Assembly (NCBI RefSeq): GCF_030816195.1
Contig: NZ_JAUSXS010000001.1
Location: 4,301,501-4,365,500, forward strand
Direction of reading: 5' to 3'
Length of the DNA stretch: 64,000 nucleotides
DNA from: Pseudomonas sp. W4I3
GTDB lineage: Bacteria > Pseudomonadota > Gammaproteobacteria > Pseudomonadales > Pseudomonadaceae
The translations under genes and the position numbers were made by a program. This document shows, in pieces, positions 36,956-46,999 of this stretch. The first letter of the stretch is position 1; each line of letters opens with the position of its first letter. Under the pieces are notes generated by a model. It saw only the letters and a program-made list of their open reading frames with translations. It had not been told where the DNA came from and did no database searches.

Positions 36956-37489
36956 TTACTCGTAGGTCAGCATGAAATTGGCCATGACGGAAACATCACC
37001 GCCACCCGCGCTCCCCTCTTGGGAGAAGTACTGCGCGAAGTACTGCAAGCTGCCTTTTCCGTTGATATCCACGGCACGTGAAGCCTGGGAAGCATTGTCA
37101 TCGGTATTGATATTGATGACGGTATGATTTTGATCGAGCAGTTGAACCTCGACGTTGGAGGCTTTGTTTACAGCGTTGTTTACCAAGTTGCCGTAGGGAT
37201 TAACATTGGAATCAGGCAGAAATGCAGCAGAAACCTTGGCATCCTCCGGGCAGTCGGTCACCTGCAGCGTGAAGCCGGTACGACCGGTAGCGCTCTGAGC
37301 GCCAGCGAGCTGACTTTTGTCCACGGTCGGCAGTACAACGTTGACATTGGTGGAAGAAGCATCAAGTACGCAACTCGTTTCGATAATTCTGCCAGTGATG
37401 TTGATCTGTCCAGTCTGGGCGGCGAGAGCAAGGACGGGCAGATTTAGGCTGACAAAACAGACAGCAACAGAAAACACTTTGAAGTTCAT
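36956..37489 (-). CDS. Major fimbrial subunit (operon 1)
   Basis: This 177-residue pilin has a signal peptide ending ALAA. The mature N-terminus is QTGQINITGRIIETSCVLDA, the paired Cys lies in VTDCPEDAKV, and the C-terminus is GDVSVMANFMLTYE. These are hallmarks of type 1-like major subunits with donor-strand exchange. It is the first gene of operon 1 (pilin, chaperone, usher, then two broken adhesins). It is not closely similar to the pilin of operon 2. Confidence 0.93.
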   Translation of the reverse strand: MNFKVFSVAVCFVSLNLPVLALAAQTGQINITGRIIETSCVLDASSTNVNVVLPTVDKSQLAGAQSATGRTGFTLQVTDCPEDAKVSAAFLPDSNVNPYGNLVNNAVNKASNVEVQLLDQNHTVININTDDNASQASRAVDINGKGSLQYFAQYFSQEGSAGGGDVSVMANFMLTYE

Positions 37490-39299
37490 TTATGCGGGTC
37501 TCGCAATAGACAAGTTAGAATAAACTGAGTTTTTTAGCCTTCAGATATTTAGGTGCTGCGATACCTGACAGGGCAGAAAATCTTAAACTCGGCCGTAAGC
37601 CCGTCACATCAGCACGCTCTCATTTCAAGTCAGAATTCGCTCGCCCTAGACCAGAATTTTCTCGGAGCGGGATGAATTGCTTCTAGCTCCCCACCAAAAT
37701 CTGCATGCCCTCTCCGTCCGAATTGCTCTGGCTTCTAAGGTTTTGTAGGCCACATTGCCTGGTAGCCGGCGACCGGTGCCGGCCCTAAATGCGTAGACCC
37801 TGAGAGCGTTTTTTGAAATTAAGCCCCCTACATAAATTGTATATTTAGTATCAAGCCCAATACTAAGGTCCACTGAGCGCACCTGTAAGGCCTAAAACAC
37901 CTGAAAATTGCAACTCTAAACTTTCTCACGCCAAAATACGGAAAACCAAACTACAACCATCACTATTTGACGTTCTATGAAAATATCCGAAAAATCAGCA
38001 TATCATGCAATATCGAGCTTAACAGCCAAAACAATAGTTAATCAAAGAGTCAAAAGCGGGGACTTAAAAAAAACCATTAAAATAGTACGGAACAGCCATA
38101 TAAAGCTATACAACTCCGCGAAAAAAAAACGAAGCAAGAGAATTTGTCAAACACATCCGCGAAATCCTTTATACACAAAATTCTAAGGCATTGAGGAGGA
38201 AAACCGAACTACTCAAGGATTTAGAAACATTAACGATGCGGACTCCAGCAGAAAAATCAGCCGATTATACAAGCTGTTTAATAGGGATGAAATTCAAACG
38301 GGAATACAGCTGGTCAGCGCTTCAAGCAAGAGGTCAGAAAAATTATGTTTACCACCACAATACTATACACTCCAAGTGCGCTAGGCCTGAGCAACCTGTA
38401 AAGGCACTATCCAAGCCAGCAATCGAAACCCTGCCCGCCAACGACAGCGCTGTGAACAAACGCTGTATGAGAGAAGATGATCATGCTAAGAGCATTTTTT
38501 ATGATAAGGATATAAAGCTCACTCGAGAAAGACTGAACCCCACACCTAATGACACGAGCGAACATGGACCCAAAATGAGCCCGTTAGATTTTATTTACCC
38601 CGCCCCGCCCATTCCAAGAGCGCCAGTCGAATCAATGCCAGCAGCACTAAAATCGACGACCCGCTGGGATTGAAGAACCGCTGCATCCGGCTTCGAATAG
38701 CAGTATATTAGGCTGAATCAGATGGACAACTTCGTGAAATATCGAACGCCTTTATCCTTATTTCACCCCAAAAGGAAATGACTTGTCCGGATAATGTAGC
38801 AGACTTTAGCGCGCAAGGAAGTGGACTGGTATTATTGGAGGCAGATACCATTTCATTTATCCAAATCAAAGCGCCGGAAATAGGACAAGGTGAGAGGGCC
38901 TTTGGCCCTCTCACCCAATAAACGATCGGAGCCAAGCATCTAACCACCAAAGCTGGTTGCCGCCGTCGCCATGGCAGAAACTATTTCAGCGGGGCAGCAA
39001 CCCTATGCCCCTCCTACAATCCGCCTCCTAACACCCCATGAACATCCTTGCTGACTGCAGCAGCAACACAGAGTGCAGAATAAAGAGCGCGGCTTAGTTT
39101 ATATATGAATTTTAATTGGCTCGCCAACACCATTGCTTACTGACAAATCGCAGTAGGCACGAGTGTAGGGGGCATTACAATTTTAATCATCAACCACAAC
39201 TGAGTATCGCATTCAAAGAGCACATTCAACGGCTCTATTATTGTTCGACAGCGGTTTTCTCGAAACACCTGGAGAAAAAAAGATGGCTTAGTCAAGAAT
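37490..39299. other. AT-rich intergenic stretch with weak open frames
   Basis: This 1.8-kb stretch contains no gene I can name. Two rightward frames are possible: 37977-38186 (69 codons, Lys-rich) and 38191-38673 (up to 160 codons). The second has no good start near its GAGGAGG and may begin at ATG 38236; its end reads PLDFIYPAPPIPRAPVESMP. A leftward frame at 37646-37882 looks like repeat-derived sequence. The left edge must hold the promoter of fimbrial operon 1. A strong hairpin lies at 38889-38915. Confidence 0.4.
38889..38915. terminator. Strong perfect hairpin, possible terminator
   Basis: GGTGAGAGGGCC and GGCCCTCTCACC form a perfect 12-bp stem with a TTT loop. No T run follows on either strand, so intrinsic termination is uncertain; it could be a transcript-stabilising or attenuating hairpin downstream of the lone adhesin-like gene. 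Confidence 0.45.
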
Positions 39300-40160
39300 T
39301 TAATCATAACTGATTATATAAGTAGACTGCGCAACAGCCCTACCCGGAATGAGATTACCGTCTCGAATATAACGAACTGACATGGGAATTAGGCCATCCG
39401 ACTGAATATCGCCCAAGCCCCTTCTTTGCTTATACCTTACCAAAGAGCCGTCAAGCAACATCTGAAACCTAATCCCTTTTGCCGTCGAGCCCGCTCCTAA
39501 TTCCAAAGACTCACCACTGTTAGATACATTGTTCGAGTCAGTGAATTCGGCGTATACCTTACTCGAGCTGTTACAGCTGACAGCCATAGTGAAGAATACC
39601 TCACCAAATGTTGCGCCTATGCTAGAAAGTTCAGAGCTGGTTACCGCCGGCAAAGGAACATGTATATTTGGGGTTGTAACAACGCACGTTCCGAGAATAG
39701 CACTACCAATTACTGCGCCTGGTTGGTCTGGTCCTAGCGAGACACCATCAGAATCTAGCTGTTTAGCCCGAATCCCGCCGGCATGTAAATCACCAGCCGC
39801 TACAGGACCCGCGCTGCGGACCAAATCAAAAGACACAAAGTAGTGATTAGCGGTGCGAGAATTGAAAAATCCCAGCCTTGCAGTAGTCCCATTTATTGGC
39901 TTCTCGTCGTAATAAAAAACAACTGATAGTCCACTTCCGACTTGTAGCTTTTGAGGCACCTCCAAATATGCAACCCCGTCCGCCCGACACCCCCCGTATG
40001 TAATAACCTGACGATGACTACTTAGTACAGTACCTACAGGAACATTACTCGAAAGCGCTATATCCTTTCCAAGTTTAAATTCGCCTGCACCACTTATGCT
40101 ACAGGTTGCTAAGGCCTGATGTGAGAAAAAAATCAACGCTGCTAATACTATCGAACGCAT
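39300..40160 (-). CDS. Orphan two-domain fimbrial adhesin-like protein
   Basis: This 286-residue secreted protein has a signal peptide (MRSIVLAALIFFSHQALA). A Cys-containing N-terminal domain follows (FKLGKDIALSSNVPVGTVLS, GGCRADGVAYLEVP), then a pilin-like C-terminal domain (GTCVVTTPNIHVPLPAV, FTMAVSCNSSSKVYAEFTD) ending AQSTYIISYD, an expected donor strand. It is intact, unlike the two adhesins next to the ushers, but stands 1.8 kb upstream of the pilin operon with its own strand-matched orientation. It may serve as tip adhesin for one of the two ushers. I chose ATG 40160 over a GTG six bases upstream. Confidence 0.8.
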   Translation of the reverse strand: MRSIVLAALIFFSHQALATCSISGAGEFKLGKDIALSSNVPVGTVLSSHRQVITYGGCRADGVAYLEVPQKLQVGSGLSVVFYYDEKPINGTTARLGFFNSRTANHYFVSFDLVRSAGPVAAGDLHAGGIRAKQLDSDGVSLGPDQPGAVIGSAILGTCVVTTPNIHVPLPAVTSSELSSIGATFGEVFFTMAVSCNSSSKVYAEFTDSNNVSNSGESLELGAGSTAKGIRFQMLLDGSLVRYKQRRGLGDIQSDGLIPMSVRYIRDGNLIPGRAVAQSTYIISYD

Positions 40161-40901
40161 CACCACAACAAACCTCTTTTAATGTACCATTATAAAACTC
40201 AAAATCGCCGAGCCTTAACATATCATCGCAACACATAATATTGCTCTCGTAAAACATGCTTGATGTGCTCTCTCACTACTAACGGCAGATATCAACAGTA
40301 AATTTTCTTACTGAATTATTCAGGGCGCCTTTTTAAACAGGCATTGCTCCTTTATGCCCTTAAAGAACGCACTAAATGACTGGAAGGCACATGGGAGCTA
40401 CCCGACGCTTTACTCCAACCGGAACCAGACCTGCTCCGGCGGCAAAGTTAGGGACAACCACGCAGTCACGATGAGAAATAGGTTGGATCACACTTTTAGC
40501 CTACGGGCTCGTTCCAACTGTCTATAATTTTTTCACATCGAGATGCACCACAACATCAGACCGCTCAATGCAGCGGCAAGAATCTTCCTCGTCGGACGAG
40601 GAACTTTCTTACCTCTGAGATTCTGCACGAAAAAAACTATTTTTTGCCCTTTATGGTTCGATAACCAGTTACACATGCAGCTATTGCGGTATGACAATAG
40701 CTACCGATACAAACTCTGCAACTGTATGACGTTTGGAATTCGGCGCCACTTTTATATCTCGCTATAAGCGGATGCTATTTTAAGCCAAACCTCCGATGTA
40801 TTACGGACTCTTCGTTATCCTTAGTACCACCCGCAACAAAACCAGCTCGCACTGCTTACGAAACAGTGCGAGATCCTACAAATCAATGATTGAAACGAAT
40901 C
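40161..40901. other. AT-rich gene-free stretch
   Basis: I see no supported gene in these 740 bases. The left part should contain the promoter of the lone adhesin, and the right part the end of the zincin-like transcript. A short rightward frame at 40543-40767 has no convincing ribosome site or recognisable content. Confidence 0.4.
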
Positions 40902-41984
40902 TCAACTCTCCACATATAGACCCGCTTCCGGTGGAGATTTAAAGGATGACGTTTCCTTTAAAGGGACATTGCCATCATGGTGTAAATTATAGTCTGCAAT
41001 AACGATCGCCAACGCGCTAACCGAATCGGCATTCATAAAGTTCACCATTACTTTGGTGTCAGCATCTTCATTATAAAGTTGCGTGAGCGTCTTTGTGTTA
41101 TCTTTGGGAGCAATAGCGGAAAGAAATTCCTCACCTTCAATATGCTCTGCCACAAGCTTGGAGGATTGCTCAAAACCTCTGGCGAAATCTTTTATCTGTC
41201 TATGCAAAGGCAGTTCAGCATACTGATCATCCAAGCAAGACTTTTCACGAGAAAAATAATAGAAATCAAATTTATTACAGCAGAGATGCGCCACCTCATG
41301 CAAAAGCGCATTAACAGCGGGAATGGCGCATTTCTTAAAGAATTGTAGAGAAAACGCAATCCTTTGCTCGCCGTCTTGAACCAAGTTAATGGCGGCAGTG
41401 GGATCGGAATTGTCATACGGTTCCACAAGATAAATATCTTGCCCGCCCTCTTCCGTCATCCAAAGCAACATTGACTGCATCGCTCTGTAATTCTCCAACA
41501 GTCTCGGACGTATACTGGGATCCACTCCCCACTCAGTAAGCTTGGCATCAAATGTCGGATCATCAATACCTTTTAGAGACTCTATTACTGAAGTAACCAC
41601 AGAGATCCCGTTATTAATAGTTCGCGTGAGAAATTCCCGCTTAGCCCCTTCTAGACTCTCGAAGCCTTTTGACACAACATCAAACCCAAAAGATTCGATA
41701 TGTGTTTTGAATAAATCGTCTGACAATGGGTTCGATAATGGCGTGGCAAGCGCTCCGGGCGGACCTAACCAAGAGCCTGCTGATAACGATATTGAGGATA
41801 GCGCTAAAGTAACTAATCGAAAAATCGTAGCACCAACGGTCGGCGTCTTACCAGAAAAAACTAATTCGGCAGTGGTATTATGCACATCGCTTACAAGACG
41901 CAAAAATCTACGAGTATCTTCACGCCCAATCACAGTCCGCTCGTTACTCAGTAAAATCTCATTAATTGCAGCCACAGGTTCCAT
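40902..41984 (-). CDS. Unknown protein with HExxH (zincin-like) motif; candidate secreted effector
   Basis: This 360-residue protein has no signal peptide. A hydrophobic stretch lies near residues 55-75 (ATIFRLVTLALSSISLSAGS). At about residues 228-232 it has HEVAH within VNALLHEVAHLCCNKFDFYY, the HExxH zinc-ligand and catalytic motif of metallopeptidases. A downstream acidic region (EHIEGEEFLSAI) could supply the third ligand. I do not recognise the family. AAGGAAG lies before the ATG. It follows the alpha/beta hydrolase gene by 27 bases on the same strand. Between fimbrial and type III genes, a translocated protease-like effector is a fair guess but not shown. Confidence 0.6.
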   Translation of the reverse strand: MEPVAAINEILLSNERTVIGREDTRRFLRLVSDVHNTTAELVFSGKTPTVGATIFRLVTLALSSISLSAGSWLGPPGALATPLSNPLSDDLFKTHIESFGFDVVSKGFESLEGAKREFLTRTINNGISVVTSVIESLKGIDDPTFDAKLTEWGVDPSIRPRLLENYRAMQSMLLWMTEEGGQDIYLVEPYDNSDPTAAINLVQDGEQRIAFSLQFFKKCAIPAVNALLHEVAHLCCNKFDFYYFSREKSCLDDQYAELPLHRQIKDFARGFEQSSKLVAEHIEGEEFLSAIAPKDNTKTLTQLYNEDADTKVMVNFMNADSVSALAIVIADYNLHHDGNVPLKETSSFKSPPEAGLYVES

Positions 41985-42011
41985 AGTTCTTCCTTGCTGT
42001 AGGTGTGGCGG

Positions 42012-42881
42012 TTAAAGATACATTCCCAGCCAGTTAATTTGATGTCTTAAAACTTTAAAATGAGTGTCACCTTCATAGACATCATAATGCCCAGCACCTT
42101 CAAGCATAATGATTGTCTTTTCAGCATGCAGCGCTTCATACAATCGGACTGCTTGATCCGGGGGATTAACAATGTCGTGTTCGGCAGCGACAACCAATAC
42201 AGGCTGACGAACGCTCATGGCCATGATAACCGGTTTGTAGTTTATGATTTCCCGGACGGTTAAAAAGGGTATTTTTGTATTTAGCTGAGGATTAAACTTT
42301 TGATGCTTTTCGAAAAACACTCGAGACTGCTCATCATCCAGCACCATTAACGGAGGCACAAATAACTCCCTACCGCTTGATTCTTTCTTCTCCTGCATCC
42401 GATTTAATGTCGAAAATAGCTTACTTTCCTCTTTAATACTCATTGCGCTAGTGATTAATATTTCCCCGTCAGCAAAGGCTGTTTGGCTGATGATGCATTT
42501 GACCAGCGGGTTCTGCGCCCCAACCGTAATGACATGACAGCCACCTAGTGATGTTCCCCACAGACCAATGCGTGACGTATCAAATGACGGTTGCTGGCTT
42601 ACCCAGTTAACAACGGCATGAATATCTTCTATCTGCATTTTGGTCTGAAGCCTGCCGCGCTCACCTCCACTTTCACCGAAACCTCGATAGTCAAAGGTAA
42701 TGACATTGTAGCCAGCCTGAGCAAAAGCGAAAGCAAACTCAGGCAGAACAACGTTCTGGATGCCACAAAACCCATGGCACAGCACCAGAACAGGTGCCGG
42801 GATCACTGATGTGCTAGGATAAATTCGCACCGCCAATTGTTCCCCGCTGCTACTAACACTAACGCTCTCAAAACCACTCAT
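42012..42881 (-). CDS. Alpha/beta hydrolase
   Basis: This 289-residue hydrolase has the oxyanion segment VLVLCHGFCGIQN, an FDYRGFGESGGERG strand-turn, a nucleophile elbow GTSLGG (Ser near residue 112), an acid in AAEHDIVNPPDQA, and a His in GAGHYDVYEG. The full catalytic triad is therefore present. It resembles the dienelactone-hydrolase/DUF-type esterase group; the substrate is unknown. No signal peptide is seen, so it is probably cytoplasmic or exported by a non-Sec route. GAGGAG 9 bases upstream fixes the ATG at 42881. It forms a two-gene unit with the zincin-like gene and is divergent from the sensor kinase. Confidence 0.85.
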   Translation of the reverse strand: MSGFESVSVSSSGEQLAVRIYPSTSVIPAPVLVLCHGFCGIQNVVLPEFAFAFAQAGYNVITFDYRGFGESGGERGRLQTKMQIEDIHAVVNWVSQQPSFDTSRIGLWGTSLGGCHVITVGAQNPLVKCIISQTAFADGEILITSAMSIKEESKLFSTLNRMQEKKESSGRELFVPPLMVLDDEQSRVFFEKHQKFNPQLNTKIPFLTVREIINYKPVIMAMSVRQPVLVVAAEHDIVNPPDQAVRLYEALHAEKTIIMLEGAGHYDVYEGDTHFKVLRHQINWLGMYL

Positions 42882-43056
42882 TACACTACTCCTCAAATAC
42901 TGGCCAAGTTACAATTCCCAATTCAAAAGAAAGGCATCGCTATACACACAAAACCTACAGCAATAGGCTATAGTAGTATTTCAAAAAGCGATCCTGCAAC
43001 AAAGCCTCAACCATCCAAATATTCAAGTACTGTTCTACATTTGTAGAGGGGTTACC

Positions 43057-46000
43057 ATGAAATCGATTCACCTAAGCGTGCAAATTAAAAAAAAACCAAC
43101 ACCAAAATACATATTCAGGAAGACGCTGTCGCTCAATATCTGTGCGGCGCTTTGGATCGCGCTATTCGCCGGGCCAGAAGCCCATGCTAGTCGTGTGGAC
43201 AATTTAGAACTCTTCAGCCACACCAATGAAGATCACCAGAAGTTAAATTTAGACTACAACGGTTGGCGCTGGCTAAAGAAAAAGAAGACTTTGGTACTGG
43301 GTACGTCGCTTCCTGATTATCCGCCGTTGGACATATCAAGTTCCAATCGTGACTATGAGGGTATCACAGCAGATTACATGCAGATAATTTCTGGTTATCT
43401 TGGTGTAACCGTGGACGTTCGCCGTTACGCTACTCATATGGAAGCCGTGGAAGCACTGAAAACTGGCGAAATAGATTTATTGGGCAGCGCTAATCGAAGA
43501 GAAAAAAATAGAATAGATTTGGCACTGAGCAACAACTACCTCGATGATCGACTCGCTCTAATCGGCCGCATAGGCATTAGCCTGTCTTTCGACGATAAAG
43601 TCGCGCGTATTCGCTTGGCAATTGACTCCGACTATATTAGTGAGGCTGCGGCTCGGCGGATGTTTCCTCAAGCAAACATAGAAGTGTTCACATCGACAGA
43701 AAATGCTATCGCGGCAGTCGCCTTTGGACAAGCTGATGCATTTTTAGGGGATGCTATATCCTCTCAATACCTTATTTCGCGAAATTATTCCAGCCATCTC
43801 GATATTTTGGATATCGCCCCCCCGGCACAAGAAGGCTTCAGCTTTGCCATTAACGCTGATAACCCGCGTTTGCTGAACCTTATCAATACCGCCCTAGGGG
43901 CCGTGCCAGAACAGGTAAAAACTGAAATACAAACACGCTGGAGCGAAAAACTCTTATTCACGCTCCAGCCACTGGATTTAAGTGCAGACGAGAAAGATTG
44001 GATCAAGAAAAACCCTGTGGTAAATATAGCAGTGAGCCGGTACCTGGCACCCGTTTCATATTTCGACATCCATGGTAATTATTTTGGTATTACACGAGAC
44101 TTGCTTAAGTTAATTGAGAGAAAAACGGGCTTAAAATTCAACATACAACCTCACCCCAACATTAGAGAAATGCAGGAAAGCTTAAAAGCGGGAAGAGTGC
44201 AAATCGCAACGGACCTGCCTAAAAACCAGGAAAACATGCAATCTTTTTTATTTGGACGTCCTTATTTAATCGCACCTTATGCACTTGTAGTACGCAGTCA
44301 AAGTGCATACCCAGATACGCTGGAGGCTCTGGCAGGCAGGACGTTAAGCGTTGCGCCAGGCCATGCGCTTCTGCCGATGTTACGCGAACATTACCCGCTC
44401 ATTCGTTTAAAGAACGCAGAGAATAATTTTGAGGCCCTTGCTTGGGTAGAGGATGGCTCAGTAGATGCAACAATCCTACCTGCACCTATTGCCAGCTACA
44501 ATTTGCGTAGCCGCGATAACTCACTGAAAATTGCATCGATTATAAACTCTGCACCTGCGACAGCGTCGCTCAGTGTACTTAAGGGGCAAGGTCAGCTTTA
44601 CGCAATTCTCGATAAAACCATAAGAAGCATCCCGCCAGATGTTATTGATTCTGTTACCAACCGGTGGCGCACAAACGCAGTTATTGCGCCCCCATCATGG
44701 CGCGACTATCGTCAGATTATATTTAAATCCGTAGTTGGCACTATCACACTATTGACTATCGCATTGGGTTGGGGAATTTACTTACGTCGGCAAATCATGC
44801 AACGCAGAGCAGCCGAAAGAGAACTCAGCAATCAGCTTCACTTTATGGAAGCCCTGATAAACGGCACGCCGCATCCAATTTACGTGCGGGATTTAGAAAA
44901 TCGCCTATTAATTTGCAATGACAGTTACGTAAAATCGCTTTCAAACGAGGGTGATATTGCTCGTGGTTTAAGTTCAGCAAAAACCTCATTGGAAAGGTCG
45001 GCGGCCTATGAAAAGGATTGCCAAACTGTATTGCAGACAGGCCAACCTCTTTTGCGTGATCGAGAAGTTTACATTGCTGGACGTCATCAAACTATCTATC
45101 ACTGGATGCTACCTTTCTCTAACTCTGAAGGTGCCAATCAAGGCTTAATCGGAGGTTGGATAGATATAACTGAGCGGCACTTGCTTCTGGAGGAGCTCAA
45201 ACAAGCCAAAAATGATGCTGATGAGGCTAATCGGACCAAAACTACATTCCTTGCGACTATGAGCCATGAAATCAGAACACCTATGAATGCGATCATAGGA
45301 TTGCTGGAATTAAGCTTGAAACGCGATAAAGAAAAATATGACCGCTCATCAATAGAAGTCGCCTATCATTCCGCCCGCGGCTTGCTTGATTTAATTGGTG
45401 ATATACTCGACATTGCCCGTATAGAGACAGGTCACCTTAGTCTGAATCAAGAGCGGGCCAACCTAAAGGACCTAGTAGAATCTGTTATTCGAGTATTCAG
45501 TGGACTGGCCAAGCAAAAGAACCTAACTCTAAAGTTAGACATTAACGAAAGTATAAATTACGACGTATTGGTTGACCCGCTGCGCTTTAAACAAGTACTT
45601 TCCAACTTAATCAGTAATGCGATTAAGTTTACCGAAAACGGCGGGGTCGATGTGGTTGTTCATTCTTGCTTATTAGCAGATGATCAATTACAGGTCGAAT
45701 TTTCGGTCAATGACACCGGTATTGGTATATCTGCTAACGATATAGCGCGCTTATTCCAGCCATTTACCCAGATAGGTGGAACGAGACAGCACGCCCGCTC
45801 TGGTACAGGATTAGGATTAATGATTTCCCGTAATCTATGTGAAATGATGGGAGGCCAATTGGAGCTCAACAGCGAAATCGATCAGGGCACACAAGCCATT
45901 GGCCGACTGACACTGAACGTGCTCGAACCACAGCAGGAAAAGAAGGCGGAAGTATTAAACAGCTCCGCAGCCAACCCGGCTCCAATTTTAGGTGTATTAG

Positions 46001-46734
46001 TGGTTGACGACAACTACGCCAATCGATTGCTGTTGAGTGAACAGCTAATATACTTGGGGCACTCCGTGCATCTTGCTGAAAATGGTGCTGAAGGCCTTGC
46101 ATTATGGAAACAGAAAATATTTGACGTCATCATTACCGACTGCAATATGCCAGTGATGAGCGGATATGAGCTTGCGAAAGCAATACGCGTGATTGAGAGC
46201 GCTCAAAACCGGGTGCGCTCTATCATTTTAGGATTTACTGCTAATGCTCAACGTGAGGAGCGCGAGCGGTGCATATCGGCTGGCATGGATGACTGCCTAT
46301 TTAAACCAGTGGAGCTGGATACCTTAGAGCGTTTCATCAAACGCTCCGCAATAGCCATTCATGACGAAATTAATTATTCTGAATCCGATAAATTTGACTT
46401 GAATACCCTTGAGCACCTTACCGGTGGAGACCTCAACATATTAAAGCGTGTGCTGGATGGATTAATTAATAGTATCACCGATGATTTAGAGGAATTACGA
46501 CGGCTTAATAAAAACAACAATCTGCGTGGCTTATCCGAGCTTGCTCATAAAATCAAGGGCAGTGCTCGCGTTGTTAAGGTTCGCAGTCTGATCAAGCACT
46601 GTGAAGCTTTGGAAGCTTCCTGTCACCTTGACCCGTCAGATTCTAATTTACCGGCCGTGGTCCTAGCCCTTGATCAGGCAATGGTAGGATTAGAACGCGA
46701 TCTGATTCGCCAGAGAAAAAAACACTTTGAGTAG
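43057..46734 (+). CDS. BvgS/EvgS-like hybrid sensor histidine kinase
   Basis: This 1225-residue multidomain sensor has a signal/anchor segment near residue 35, two periplasmic SBP_bac_3-like (Venus flytrap) domains (about 50-280 and 305-530), and a membrane span near 560 (VVGTITLLTIALGWGIYL). A PAS domain (about 595-710) and HisKA with phospho-His in ATMSHEIRTPMNAIIG (about 739) follow. HATPase has NLISNAIKFTENG, DTGIGI and GTGLGLMI. The receiver has VVDDN and Asp in IITDCNMPVMSG (about 1027), and Hpt has AHKIKGSA (about 1163). This is the full BvgS/EvgS phosphorelay layout, with all phosphorylated residues present. The partner is probably one of the two nearby response regulators. AGAGGGG precedes the ATG. 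Confidence 0.95.
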   Translation: MKSIHLSVQIKKKPTPKYIFRKTLSLNICAALWIALFAGPEAHASRVDNLELFSHTNEDHQKLNLDYNGWRWLKKKKTLVLGTSLPDYPPLDISSSNRDYEGITADYMQIISGYLGVTVDVRRYATHMEAVEALKTGEIDLLGSANRREKNRIDLALSNNYLDDRLALIGRIGISLSFDDKVARIRLAIDSDYISEAAARRMFPQANIEVFTSTENAIAAVAFGQADAFLGDAISSQYLISRNYSSHLDILDIAPPAQEGFSFAINADNPRLLNLINTALGAVPEQVKTEIQTRWSEKLLFTLQPLDLSADEKDWIKKNPVVNIAVSRYLAPVSYFDIHGNYFGITRDLLKLIERKTGLKFNIQPHPNIREMQESLKAGRVQIATDLPKNQENMQSFLFGRPYLIAPYALVVRSQSAYPDTLEALAGRTLSVAPGHALLPMLREHYPLIRLKNAENNFEALAWVEDGSVDATILPAPIASYNLRSRDNSLKIASIINSAPATASLSVLKGQGQLYAILDKTIRSIPPDVIDSVTNRWRTNAVIAPPSWRDYRQIIFKSVVGTITLLTIALGWGIYLRRQIMQRRAAERELSNQLHFMEALINGTPHPIYVRDLENRLLICNDSYVKSLSNEGDIARGLSSAKTSLERSAAYEKDCQTVLQTGQPLLRDREVYIAGRHQTIYHWMLPFSNSEGANQGLIGGWIDITERHLLLEELKQAKNDADEANRTKTTFLATMSHEIRTPMNAIIGLLELSLKRDKEKYDRSSIEVAYHSARGLLDLIGDILDIARIETGHLSLNQERANLKDLVESVIRVFSGLAKQKNLTLKLDINESINYDVLVDPLRFKQVLSNLISNAIKFTENGGVDVVVHSCLLADDQLQVEFSVNDTGIGISANDIARLFQPFTQIGGTRQHARSGTGLGLMISRNLCEMMGGQLELNSEIDQGTQAIGRLTLNVLEPQQEKKAEVLNSSAANPAPILGVLVVDDNYANRLLLSEQLIYLGHSVHLAENGAEGLALWKQKIFDVIITDCNMPVMSGYELAKAIRVIESAQNRVRSIILGFTANAQREERERCISAGMDDCLFKPVELDTLERFIKRSAIAIHDEINYSESDKFDLNTLEHLTGGDLNILKRVLDGLINSITDDLEELRRLNKNNNLRGLSELAHKIKGSARVVKVRSLIKHCEALEASCHLDPSDSNLPAVVLALDQAMVGLERDLIRQRKKHFE

Positions 46735-46768
46735 GTGGACTAAAGCGCCCTCTCCCGCGATGTACTCA

Positions 46769-46951
46769 TTACGGCCGTAACACCGATCCTTGGATATAAG
46801 CGGCCAATTGTTTGCCCGCCTTACCGCTTAAAGGCACCTTAAACGTTGTATAAGCCCTGCCTACAACTGGCGCTATTATCTTTCCGCCGCGCGACACAAT
46901 TAGCGCGCCTAGAATTTTCCTACTGTCTTTCAGCCCCTTCTGCCATTGCAA
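46769..46951 (-). other. Possible gene fragment, about 60 codons
   Basis: A leftward frame opens at TTG and reads LKDSRKILGALIVSRGGK, then GRAYTTFKVPLSGKAGKQLA. Its composition looks coding rather than random, but there is no ATG or ribosome site and I do not recognise it. It may be the C-terminal remnant of a lost gene, or chance. Confidence 0.25.
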
Positions 46952-46999
46952 GTCTTACGAGTTCTTGTAGAATTCTTATTCCATCTAAGGTGTAGACGC

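Noticed and set aside
37646..37882. Leftward frame with an Arg-rich protein
   Set aside because: No start signal and no neighbours; probably repeat-derived. I could not assign it to a known element.
38889..38915. Hairpin taken as a confident intrinsic terminator
   Set aside because: The stem is perfect but neither strand has the T run; kept only as a possible terminator.
40543..40767. 74-codon rightward frame in an AT-rich gap
   Set aside because: No ribosome site, no recognisable content, composition like its non-coding surroundings.
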